Source: Lepraria neglecta (taxonomy: Eukaryota > Ascomycota > Lecanoromycetes > Lecanorales > Stereocaulaceae). Taken from it: 64,000 nucleotides of DNA. This document shows, piece after piece, positions 44,232 to 55,438 of this stretch. The notes beneath the pieces are model-generated. The model was given only the letters and a program-made list of their open reading frames with translations, searched no databases and had not been told where the DNA came from. The DNA is taken from the NCBI GenBank assembly GCA_033220425.1, contig CM065653.1, forward strand, positions 2,852,001 through 2,916,000, read 5' to 3'. How positions within the stretch are numbered: the first letter of the stretch is position 1; each line of letters starts with the position of its first letter. Position numbers and translations under genes: made by a program.

Positions 44232-45126
44232 TCAAGGTTTTTAATGGTGCACCAACTATTTAAGGGCTTGGCGGTTTACACCAACTAGTTGGCATTTTTT
44301 TGCTTAGTAGTTGGTGCAGTTTGACTTATATAGTTAGTGGTTTAAACCGTTTGAATTATATGGTGGAGTGGTTTAAACCGTTTGCACTATTGGTGTGGAG
44401 TAAACGATAGCTCTGAGAAGGGTTAGCGGGCTGCCTAAAACGGCTAATAGCCCTAGCCCTTCTTCCGAAGTTTACCCGCTAGAGCCGCAACCCTTCCGCT
44501 AAAAATTTCTTCAACTTCTTCAAACTCTTTAAAATTTGACTTATTTCAAGCCCTCATCAATAATGGACCACTCAGACACCGAATTAACGCTTTCAGAAGC
44601 TCTTACTATCCCTTCCCAGCCTTCCAGTCAAGCTATAAGCTCTGTAGAAATCGCATATTTAGAAGCTTTTAAGGTCGAGCTCGGTCTATCTTATAGGGTC
44701 CAAAAGGGCTGTGTTGGCAACTTTGCTCAGGGCGACGACATGCTATATAGGATTAGTCTATCTACAAGCCTGATGTATGCCGGTGTTGCTTAGGATGTTT
44801 TGTGGACCCCCTATGGTGTTTCTATATAGTTATTTTGTGGTGCCGTCATCGCACAGCTCGTCGGCGGTGTCAGCAAATACACCGCATTTTTGACTTTAAC
44901 TTTCCGAGGAAAGTCGCAGCGAATTTGAGCTTGGGGCCACCCAATTTTAGTGCGATGCGGCTCCTTTCCACTGTTCCGGCCCTTGGACCATTTAACACTA
45001 TTAGTGCACTACTGGTTTAATGGTTTAAACCGTTTGACTTTCAAACTACACCACCAACCACTGAAATCTAATAGTTGGTGCAGTTTGCGTTTCAAACTGC
45101 ACCGTTTGGACCATTAAAAACCTTGA
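44232..45126. mobile_element. hAT-type non-autonomous DNA transposon (895 bp)
   Basis: The element is bounded by terminal inverted repeats TCAAGGTTTTTAATGGT (left) and ACCATTAAAAACCTTGA (right). Perfect 8-bp direct duplications TGACCCAG flank it at 44224-44231 and 45127-45134. Subterminal repeats contain AGTTGGTGCA and its complement. Eight-bp duplications are diagnostic of the hAT superfamily. Inside is an 85-codon frame (44536-44793, containing MDHSDTELTLSEALTIPSQP) but no transposase dimerisation domain, so it is a deleted, non-autonomous copy. It lies about 80 bases before the start codon of the PKS relic. Confidence 0.85.
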
Positions 45127-45134
45127 TGACCCAG
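45127..45134 (+). repeat. Right 8-bp target-site duplication of the hAT element
   Basis: TGACCCAG, identical to 44224-44231. Confidence 0.9.
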
Positions 45135-45209
45135 CTCAATCGCTAGCCGTCGTTATTGCCATCAAGCTTTAATACTTTTCGCTCTCAAACTGTATGCTCG
45201 TAGATTAGT

Positions 45210-46735
45210 ATGGAGCAAGTACATACTGGCTCTCCTGGCTCCGATAGCAGTAGCGGTGTTGAGGTATCGATGGACTCTTATGGTTTACTACCAGTGAAAA
45301 CCGGTGAAATCACCATGCCAATCGCAATAGTTGGCATGAGTTGCCGCTTTCCGGGCGACGCAACCAGCCCTGAAAAGCTATGGAAACTGTGTGCGGAAGC
45401 TAAAAGCGCCTGGTCAGAAGTGCCTTCAGAGAGCTTCAATCAGAAGGCCTTTTACCACCCACAAGCTGAGAAGCTAGGCACAGTCAGTCACTCATTTACC
45501 TCATCAGCACATACACATATTACAATTTCCAGTCCAACGTTGCCGGTCCCCATTTTCTATCCGAGGATGTGGGTCTCTTTGACGCCTCGTTCTTCAACTT
45601 CACTTCCGAAGTTGCAACTGTTGGTCAGATCCATTATCCTTCTGAATAGGTTTATGTTAAGTGTGCCAGACTATGGATCCGCAATTCCGCCTCCAGCCGG
45701 AGACAGTCTTCGAGGCCTTCGAAAATGGTATGTTTCAAGCACTTCTTCCCTTCGAACTTGCTGACAAAGACCAGCGGGAATACCATTAGAACAGATAGCT
45801 GGTTCAGACACATCTGTGTTCGCCGGCGCCTTCTTCAGAGATCACCACGACAGCTTGATACGTGATCCGGAGAACCTACCGCGGTATTTCATGACGGGAA
45901 ATGGTGCAGCCATGGCTACCAATCGTTTATCTCACTTCTTCGATCTCAAAGGGCCAAGCATAACTGTCGACACTGGATGTTCTACAGCTCTAGCTGCTTT
46001 GCATCTTGCATGTCAGAGTCTTCGAACAGGTGACACAAGAATGTCAGTCGTTGGCGGTGCCAATGTCATGCTGAACCCAGACATGTTTGTTTCCATGTCA
46101 AGCTCAGGGTAAGGCTGTTCCACTCTTGTTCACCAGATTGATCCCTTATTGATCATTCTGACAGATTCCTCTCACGGGATGGAAAGTCGTATGCTTTTGA
46201 CAGTCGTGCAAATGGATAAGGGCGTGGTGAAGGCGTTCCCACCATCATCTTGAAGCCTTTGGACGATGCAATTCGCGACAACGATTCAATTCAAGCAGTA
46301 ATAAGAGCAACAGCATTGAATCAAGATGGCAAAACGCCAACCTTGACCTCTCCCAGTCGAGAGGCCCAAGAAGAACTGATACATACATGTTACCAAAACG
46401 CAGGCCTAGACCCACTGCAAACGTGCTATGTAGAGGCGCATGGTACAGGTACAAAAGCTGGAGACCTCGCAGAAGCTGGTGCAATTGGGAGTGTTTTGGT
46501 CTCGATCGAGCTCACGACCAGCCACTGTATGTTGGTTCTGTAAAGACCAATATTGGTCATACGGAAGCAGCCAGTGGTCTCGCAACCGTCATCAAGGTGG
46601 CCATGCCTCTTGAGTATGGATTTATACCTCCCAGCCTCAATTTTGAGAAGCCTAATGGGAATATCCCGCTTGAACAATGGCGGATAAAGGCTGGGAGCAT
46701 CACCAGATGTCGTAAAACCACCGCTAGTTGAGCTC
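45210..46735 (+). pseudogene. Reducing polyketide synthase relic: ketosynthase domain only
   Basis: Family-consistent exons 45210-45482, 45533-45619, 45670-45727, 45775-46108 and 46165-46735. The product begins [20 protein letters not shown], enters the KS domain at [20 protein letters not shown], and carries [18 protein letters not shown]. The catalytic Cys is in [19 protein letters not shown], the first His in EAHGTGT and the second in [13 protein letters not shown]. The N-terminal layout is that of highly reducing fungal type I PKS. Breaks: TAA at 46217-46219 in NG*GRGEGV, where the family has an aromatic residue; a one-base frameshift near 46497-46505 between AIGSV and [13 protein letters not shown]. 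Homology stops after LEQWRIK (about 46690); AT, DH, ER, KR and ACP are absent. Transposon sequence begins right after. Confidence 0.88.
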
Positions 46736-46739
46736 AGAC

Positions 46740-47082
46740 AACGTTTTTAATGCTTTCAACGGTCCAGTTTGGAAGGCAAACTGGACTAACTACTAGAATT
46801 AGGCGGTTAGCAGTCCAGTTTGAAAGTCTGACGGTTTAAACCATTAAAACCAGTAGTTACTAATAGTTTTAAACGGTTTGAGTGTAGAGGCATCGGAAAG
46901 GAGCCACACCTCACCAAAATTTAGTGCGCTGCGGCTTAAATTAGATGCGAGTCTCCTTGCAAATCTTTTAAGTTAAAAATGCGGTGTATTTACTAATACC
47001 GCCGACAGGGTTGGCGACGACAATACCAAGTCCTCTGCGGACAGGCCCCCTCGCTTAATTCTGGCAGTCCCCCTTTAAACCG
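46740..47082. mobile_element. Relic related to the 44.2-kb hAT element, opposite orientation
   Basis: Starting near ACGTTTTTAATG, this stretch matches the reverse complement of the right half of the 44232-45126 element. Shared blocks include GACGGTTTAAACCATTAAA, GGAAAGGAGCC, AAAATGCGGTGTATTTACT-type sequence and CACCGCCGACA-like sequence. It is cut at 47083 by the pogo element, and no continuation was found to the right of 63356. It therefore seems to have lost its other end. It directly abuts the PKS truncation. Confidence 0.6.
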
Positions 47083-47084
47083 TA

Positions 47085-47106
47085 CTCGTATTGCCCCCCC
47101 AACCGC
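47085..47106 (+). repeat. Left terminal inverted repeat of the pogo element
   Basis: CTCGTATTGCCCCCCCAACC GC, 22 bases, preceded by TA; pairs with 63333-63354 with one mismatch. Confidence 0.85.
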
Positions 47107-48458
47107 CAGTCCCCCCAAACCGCCAGCCGCTAAACCTAATTAGGCACGCTATCAAATTGTATGTCGAAAATCATACTCAAACTCCTCTATTCCACCGATT
47201 GCATGCCACCGTAATGGCTATATCAACGCTCTACGGCTCTGACGACCCTGCCGACCTTCTATCTAATCTACCAGAGCAAGAAGACCTCTAGATAGGCCCT
47301 CTAGAGCTCCCGAAAGAGCAAAGGACCCTGTTAGCTATAAAGTATTATCACGAAACCATTAGAACACTACAAGCCGAATCGACTTACCAGATCGCTACTT
47401 GGTTCCGAATCAGTCGGACTACTCTATAAGATCGAATCAAAGGAGCCAGATTAAGGAATGAAGTCAGCTAGGAGTAACAATTACTATCACCAGTAGAAGA
47501 AGCCGTAATCGCTAGATAGATAATATAACTCGGAAAATAGGGGTAGCCACCAAGGGTCATATAATTGCGGTCTATAGCCCAGTAGATACTTCAAAAGAAA
47601 GGTTATACAAAAGACCTAGGTAATTACTAGGTTAAGAAGTTCTTCAATCGCTATCCTAATCTAAAAACGAAATTCCTTTCGCCTATAGATAAGGACAGGA
47701 ATAATATCGCCAGTAACCCTGAAACGATAGCTTATTAGTTCGAGCTCTACTATACAACGAAGTAGCAGTATAAGGTAGAAGACTAGGATATATATAATAT
47801 AGATAAGAAAGGCTTTATACTTAGAGTCCTAAAGAAGGTAAAATATATTATCTTAAAATACGCTATCTAACTATATATTACTTATTACGGTAATCAGGAG
47901 TAGGTGTCTCTCCTTAAGCTTATTTTACTTAATAGAAGGCTCTCTTAACTATAGATTATCTTTAAAGGAAAGTAGTAGTAAATAGTCTACTAGGAAGCAC
48001 TTAGTAAGGAGTAAATATTAGGCTATATTATATATAGTAAAAATGGCTGGACTAATAACGAATTAGGCCTGCTTTAGATAAAGGACTACTTTTATAAAGT
48101 TATAAAGCGAGAAGGATTTAGAGATAAATATAGACTCCTAATTATCGACGGCTATTAATTATATATTACTAATAAAGCTATCAAGTTCTGTAAAGCTTAT
48201 AAGATCATCCTTCTATACCTCTCTACCTATTTAACTCATCTACTCTAACCTCTAGATATCTTATTCTTTAGGCCCTTAGCAAATATATATCGAAAGTAGC
48301 TTTTAGAGATTATCTACTTCGCCAGCCATATTTCGGTAAATAAGTAGGAATTTATCGAATACTACTGTAAAGCGAGGAAAGTAGTTAGTAGGGAGCTCGT
48401 GATTAAGAACGCTTAGAAGAAGGCTAGACTAAGTCCCTAGGACCCTTATATAGTGATT

Positions 48459-48870
48459 TGTTAGAATCGGTAGTTCTAACAGGACTGTCCTGAAGGACAC
48501 GGTACTATAGACAGGACTAGTAACCAAAGCGATGAGCGTAACGAGCGCCGTGCGCTCATGGCGCTCAGGAATGATGAGCGCAATGAGCGCCGTGCGCTTA
48601 TAACGTTTATAGGATGCTTGGCGGGATTTCCTATTACTATATATACGAGTACTTGCTTATCACTTTGAGTATCGTACTTAACTTACTATTTAATTGTTTA
48701 CTATATACGATAGATTTCTTAGGCTAGGTACTAAATATATATTACTTGATTATATGCTAGACCCGCTTAGTATTACTTGAAGCCTACTTTATACTCTTGT
48801 TAGCTATACCTCTATCCCTATTGAGAATTAATCTATATACGACCGTCGGTATATAATACGGTTCGTAACA
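48459..48870 (+). repeat. 5' LTR of Gypsy A (412 bp)
   Basis: TG...CA ended; starts with the short palindrome TGTTAGAATCGGTAGTTCTA ACA and carries a GATGAGCGCAACGAGCGCC-type minisatellite in two copies. Confidence 0.85.
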
Positions 48871-49049
48871 CTTTGAGTACCCTTAAGGATAAATACTGTA
48901 CTAAGAGACCCTAGGGTACCTACCCTAAGCTCCTTAGGAGGGAGTAGATAGTAGTAACGCCCAACGATTGACGAAGGACTTAGTAGATATATCAAGATAG
49001 CCTAGCCCGACTTATACTATAGAGAAAGAGACAAGCTCGAGGGATAGCT

Positions 49050-49800
49050 ATCCTAGGTATCCTTGTATCTGAAGTTCTAAGGGGACTTGATACCTATTTA
49101 ACGATACCTAACCTTCGTAATTACCTACTTATATAGAAGAGCCCAAAAGTAGGTTAACCCGTTCCTAAAGAAGTATATAGAAGACGACGATGAAGACGGC
49201 GAAATCAAATTATAGATAGAGAGTATAGCGATATTTAGACTCGAGATCCGCCGTATATTCGGTCTATTAAACGAAACCAATATAGTAATATAAACTATTC
49301 AGTATTTGACTTAGAAGAAGTCTATATTAGAATATTCAACTTAGTTTTAATAGTATACGGCGAAAACTAATTAGGACGATAACGTACTAATAATGATATA
49401 TCGAAGAGGTTTTAAGGACAATATCAAAGATAAGCTTATAAGGTCAGGGATTATTATTAATACCCTAGATAAACTAATTAAAGAAGTAATCGAAATTAAC
49501 GATAAGCTATTTGAAAGAACTATAGAGAAAAGGTACAACGGAGGAGTTAGTAGGATAGGACGCTTAAGCTTTTTTGCTAAATTGAAGAGCTACTATCTAG
49601 GATATAAAGGAGAACGCGACCCTTACGGATATATACCTATAGAACTAGACTTTATAGAAAAGAAAGGGAAGTAAGCCTTTAGAGGGCCTATAAGGGGTAA
49701 GAAGTAGTAAGGGGGCAAGAAAATACTAAAGTATTATAGCTATAGTAAATCGGGCTACTTCGCTAGAGACTACAAGTCGAAAAATATAGTGTATTAACCG
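49050..49800 (+). pseudogene. Gag relic of Gypsy A with destroyed zinc knuckle
   Basis: Read through stops this gives a retrotransposon Gag-like helical domain (KKYIEDDDEDGEIKL, IRRIFGLLNE). It is followed by a segment where every position of the CxxCxxxxHxxxxC knuckle (49732-49773) encodes tyrosine, with the spacing preserved. Tyr (TAT/TAC) from Cys (TGT/TGC) and His (CAT/CAC) is exactly what G-to-A and C-to-T transitions give. Confidence 0.7.
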
Positions 49801-50639
49801 CAGCTGAATATACTAGAGAAAGTATATATCTAGGACGATATAGACGATACGCCTAAGGAGGTTCTACTAATATAGGATAAAGTTGAAGAAGATATCGACT
49901 CCTAGTACGATAGGATGACGTAAGAATAGTATAACTATAAATCCGAAAGCGAGGACGAACTTATAGAGGACGTTAACTTATAAACTAGAGAAGACCTAGA
50001 TATTAGAGACGGTAGTAGTACTTATAAAGAATCTAAGTAGGACTAGGAAAGCGAAGGAATAGATCTAGAGTAGGAAGAATCCTTTAGTACGTTAGAAGCT
50101 AAGTAGGAAGACGTATAACTACTAAGAAGATTAATATCTAGATCTACTATATCTAAGGAAAAAGAAGACTCTAAGGAATTATAACAGGACGATAAGAAGC
50201 CGGATTATTAATAAGATCGGAATTATCGAAAATACAAAGAGTTACTATAGGAGGAATATACTACGCTTTATTATATATAGTATAGTACGCTAAGAAGTTA
50301 TAGAAAGGACTAGTAAAGAAAGCTTACTATAGGTAAGACTTCTATTATAACTATAAAAGAAACGAATACAAGTTTTATCTAGTAATAAAGAGACTTTATT
50401 AGTTCTTCCTAGGAAATAATATAGATTAGTTAGAACGCGTCAAGAAAGAAATAATATACTATCTATACGCAGAAATATACTATCTAAAAGAATAGTATAT
50501 CTATTTATATAATAACTATACGGAATATAAGAAAGAAAAATCCGAAGTAGGATTCCTACTCCTAACAGCGAAGTAGATAGAATCTATATCCGGATTTCTA
50601 TAGGGAAAAGAGTAATCCTTTATAGCAGGGGTAGCTATA

Positions 50640-53600
50640 AGGAGATCAATATATTAACCCCCAAATAATATTTGTGTTCCGCGCAATACGATATATATAT
50701 AAAAACACCGATAATCGTTAATAGATAGCGGACCGTTGCGATAATAGATTCTAGAGCTACTAGAAACTTCATTTCGCGAGACTTAGTATAATTAACGGGA
50801 TTACTAACTCGAAAGAAGCTATATTAGTACGACCTACAGATGGCCGACGGGTTAATACTATTAACAGGAAAGGTAGATAAAGAAATACTTTCATTACCTA
50901 TTATAATTTAGTACTACTATAAGGAGATTACCTTTAATATTATTAGGATAGCTACTTATTATATAATTTTAGGAATACCTTGGTTGAAAAAGTATAACCT
51001 AATAATCGATTAGATAAGAGGAGTACTCGAAATTAGACGATTTGGCTATATTACTAAAATCGAGCCTATATATCGATAGCGTATAATAATAGATAAGAAG
51101 TCGAACCGAAAACCGGTCGAGGTATATATTACCTTAGCTTCGTATAAGGACGGTACTAAACGGTAGTCCGACTCTATAGTTACTAGTAAAGGTTAGCGGG
51201 ATAAGGAAGTAAGAGTTAAGGGAGGAATCGATATACCCTCTATCCCTTAAGAGTATAGTAAGTAGGCGTACTTATTTAAGGAAGAGACGAATATAGAAGT
51301 ATTGCCTAGGTACTAGCTATAGGATTATAAGATTAAACTCGAACCTGGCAGATAGCCAATATTTGGACCTATCTACGTATTATTAGAAAAGGAACTTAAG
51401 GTACTTCGTAGATATATTAATAAGAACCTAAAAAAGGGATTTATTCGGGAATCTAAATCACTAGCAGGTTATCCTATCCTCTTTGTACTAAAGAAGGACG
51501 GAAGCTTAAGACTATACGTCGACTATCGAAAGTTAAACGATATTATAATCAAGAATAGATATCTATTACTAAATATAGGGGAGCTATAGGACCGGCTCGG
51601 TAAAGCAAAGATATTTACTAAACTAGATCTTAGAGGTATATATAACTTAATACGGATAAAAGAAGGCGAGGAATAGAAAACTACCTTCCGAACGAGATAT
51701 AGCCACTATAAGTATCTAGTAATACCGTTTAGACTTACTAACGTACTAGTAACCTACTAAGTACTTATTAATAATATTATACAAGTATACTTAGATTGAA
51801 TAGCGATAGCGTACCTTAATAATATACTAATCTATTCTAAGAATAAGGAAGAATATATTAAGTATATATAGGATATTATCGAATACCTATTATAAGCGAA
51901 ACTTCTCTTTAAACTAGAAAAGTGCGAATTTTATCGGTAAGTAGTAGAATTTCTAGGATTTATAGTTAGTATAAAAGGTATTAGTATAAGCCTAGAAAAT
52001 ATTAAAGCTATCGCTAAATAGCCTATACTATAGGACATTAAAGTAGTACAAAGCTTTTTAGGTTTTGCCAACTTTAATAGGAAGTTTATCAAGGGCTACT
52101 CCAAGAAAGTACTACCTCTAATAGATATTATAAGGAAAGATATCGGGTTTATATATAGAAAAGACTAATAGAAATCATTCGATATATTAAAGAAAGTATA
52201 TATAGATCTACTAGTACTCTGTACCTTTTAGATAAACGAGCTAGCTTATATTAAGATAGATATATCGGATCTTGTAATCGGAGTATACCTATATTAGATG
52301 AAAGACTAAAAGTAGTATCTAGTTACCTACTATTTAAGGAAGATATTAGTAGTAGAATAGAACTATAATATATACGATAAAGAACTACTTGCCGTAGTAT
52401 ATATATTATAAAACTGGCGAGTATACGCAGAAAGCTACTCCGACTTAACTATCTTTATAGATTATAAGAATCTTCTTAACTTTATAACAACGAAAGAGTT
52501 AAATAGAAGATAGGTTCGATAGTTAGAACTACTAGGTTAATATAAGTTCAAGATAATCTATACCCTAGGAAAAGATAATAGTCGAGTAGATACCCTTAGT
52601 AGACGATCGGACTATATAGAAGAAAAGAATATTATAGAACGACTAATCCTAAAGGAAGAAGCGGACGGATTGCTAGTACTATACTAGGTATTAGTAGTGA
52701 CCCTTCGTATATCAGGACCTAATATAACTAATAAGATCGTAAAGGCCTACGATAACGATATATTCGCAATAAACCTACGGAAGGATTAGTAGGATTTAGT
52801 ATTACTTAAATACCAGGATAAAACCTATTTACTAGATATATACGTTAAAGAAGTAATTAGAGATTACTACGACGACCTATTATAAGGTTACCCTAGAGTA
52901 TCTAAGATAATAGAACTTCTAGGACGAGGATACGCGGTGCCGAAACTTCGAGCGCGCGTTAAATAGTATATTAAAGAATATATCTAGTACTAGTAGAATA
53001 AGGTAGTATAATATACCAAGTACGGACAAATATAGTTTACTCCCGTACTAGAATTACTATAGGATAATATTATAATAGACTTTATAGTTAAACTACTACT
53101 ATTAAAGGACCCAGCTACGTAGGATACCTTTGACTCAATTATAGTTATTATCGATAAACTTACGAAATATACGATTATAATACATTTCAAGGAAACCTAT
53201 AAAGTAGACTAATTAGCCTTTATCCTACTCGACAAGCTAATAAGGGATTATAGTATACCAAAGTCGATAACGTTCGATAGAGATAAGCTATTTACTTCTA
53301 ACTACTAGAAAACGCTTATAGTAGCGATTAGAACTAAACTTCGGATATTAATAGTATATTATCTATAGACTAATAGATAAATAGAACGTGCAAATTAGAT
53401 AATAGAAGTATACCTAAGATATTATATAAACTAGAAGCAAGATAACTAGGTTTTACTACTTCTAATAGTATAACTAGCGTATAATAACAAGAGGTTAGAT
53501 ATAATAGGCCTGACCCTATTCTTTACTAACTATAGAAAGAATATAAATATATTCCTATAACCTAAGGAGGGGCCTAATACAGAAAAGGCCTTAGTTAAGA

Positions 53601-54110
53601 TAGATAAGCTAAAGAATTTATATAAGGAAATATAAAGGTCTATTAAGAGCTCTAATAATAAGTTAAAGGAATAGGTTAATAAGAAAAGAAAGAATATTCC
53701 TTAGCTAAAAGAGGGGGATAAAGTATACCTTCTAATAAAAAATATAAGGATAATGAGACTAAATAAGTAACTAGATTATATTAAGGTTAGACTATTCTTG
53801 ATTAAACGGGTAAAAGGACCAGTTAACTATAAACTCTAACTTCTACCTAACGCTAAGGTATATCCGGTATTCTATATCTTACTCCTAGAGCCCGTAGGCT
53901 CTAATATACTACTCTAAGAGACGTTTTACTATAATATTAAGGAAGAAATAGAGTACGAGGTCGAGAGGATCCTAGATAGAAGAAATTAGTTCTATCTAGT
54001 TAAATAGAAAGAGTATAATAAGACGGAGAATACCTAGGAACCTCTTAAGAACCTTGCGGGGAACTATAAGGAATATCTATAAGAGTTTTATTAGAAATAA
54101 GAGAAGACTA
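50640..54110 (+). pseudogene. Pol relic of Gypsy A (protease, RT, RNase H, integrase, chromodomain)
   Basis: The protease active site reads DSRATRNFIS at 50747 where the family has DSGA; the RT catalytic box at 51812-51823 reads YLNN instead of YLDD. Integrase-like blocks include NIIIDFIVKL and SITFDRDKLFTSNY; the chromodomain follows. Dozens of TAG/TAA stops stand mostly at expected Trp and Gln positions. No catalytic activity can remain. Confidence 0.8.
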
Positions 54111-54620
54111 GTTAAAGCTCTTAGGGCCTTCCAGGCCGGGGGGGAGGTCGAACTACTTAGAACCGACGTTGAATATTAGATTATTAGGGGTACTAGAAGG
54201 AAGCTCCTTATCCCTCTCTAGCTCCTTAATATTCTATAGCTCGCGCTCGATTAACTTCTTCTCTTCGTTTTAGATAAGGTTAAATTATAATTAAAGGCGT
54301 ATAAGTTTCGCCTGCGTTTCCTTTATTTCCGACTAAGTATTATTATATACTTTCTTAATATAATATATCTTATCGATAGATATAACTAGGTCGTACTTCT
54401 TACCTATAGTAATATAGTTAGAATAACGGTCCGAACGCGCGCTAACTATATACTATTTATAGCCCTTCGTATATAAAGTATAAGGATATATTATAAATAT
54501 AGATAATTTACTAGAAAGTTCTTTGTGACGAATAGCGGGATCTTTAGATCGGGTAATCCGACGGGGTGGTATAAAGGATAGATAGTTTCTCGGGATAAGA
54601 AATCTGGAGGAGGGGGCTAG

Positions 54621-54928
54621 TATTAGAACCGGTGGTTCTAACAGGACTGTCCTGAAGGACACGGTACTATAGATAGGACTAGCAACCAAAGCGATGAGCG
54701 CAACGAGCGCCGTGCGCTCATAACGTTTATAGGATGCTTGGCGGGATTTCCTATTGCTATATATACGAGTACTTACTTATCACTTAGAGCATCGTGCTTA
54801 ACTTACTATTCAATTGTTTACTATATGCGATAGATTTCTTAGGCTAGGCACTAAATATATATTACTTGATTATATACCAGACCCGCTTAGCATCACTTGA
54901 AGCCTGCTTTATACTCTTGTTAGCTATA
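54621..54928 (+). repeat. 3' LTR of Gypsy A, first part
   Basis: Homologous to the 5' LTR up to CTTGTTAGCTATA, where element B begins. It has one minisatellite unit fewer than the 5' LTR. The initial TG has become TA. Confidence 0.85.
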
Positions 54929-55438
54929 TATTACGAACACGTTGCGTGCTATATATCGTATATAGATTGATTCTCAATAGGGATGGAGGTACAACTAGAC
55001 AAGAGTATAAAGCAGGCTTCAGTGGTGCTAAGCGGGTCTGGTATATAATCAGGTGATATATGTTTAGTGCCTAGCCTAAGAGATCTATCGTATGTAGTAA
55101 ACAATTGAATAGTAAGTTAAGCACGATACTCCAAGTGGTAAGTAGTGCTCCGTATATATAGACATACGAAATCCATGCCAAGCATTCTTGATCGCACTGA
55201 TCGCACTAATCGTATCTGCGCTCATTGCGACCACTGCGCTTATCACTTAATATGCCAAGCCTTCCTGATCGTACTGATCGCACTGATCGTATCTACGCTC
55301 GTTGCGACCACTACGCTCATCGCTTAATATGCCAAGCCTTCAGGGTCTGTCCGAGTCGGATACCGACTCGTCGACTCGAACTATAACGGGCGCTACGCTC
55401 TATAAGCGTATCCCTGATTATATTTCCTGATTATAATA
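54929..55438 (-). repeat. 3' LTR of Gypsy B (510 bp)
   Basis: Aligns end to end with 61797-62306, differing mostly by C/T and G/A. Contains two copies of a roughly 75-bp tandem unit including CTGATCGCACTGATCG-type sequence and GCCAAGCCTT. Confidence 0.85.

Noticed and set aside
52990-53190. 66-codon minus-strand frame in Gypsy A and its homologue at 56905-57105 in Gypsy B
   Set aside because: Both are antisense to the integrase region; their similarity only reflects that A and B are homologous.
55145-55327. Frame with repeated TDRTNRICAHCD in the B LTR, also at 62013-62195
   Set aside because: Cys/His spacing looks like a small zinc motif, but it is just translation of the LTR tandem repeat.
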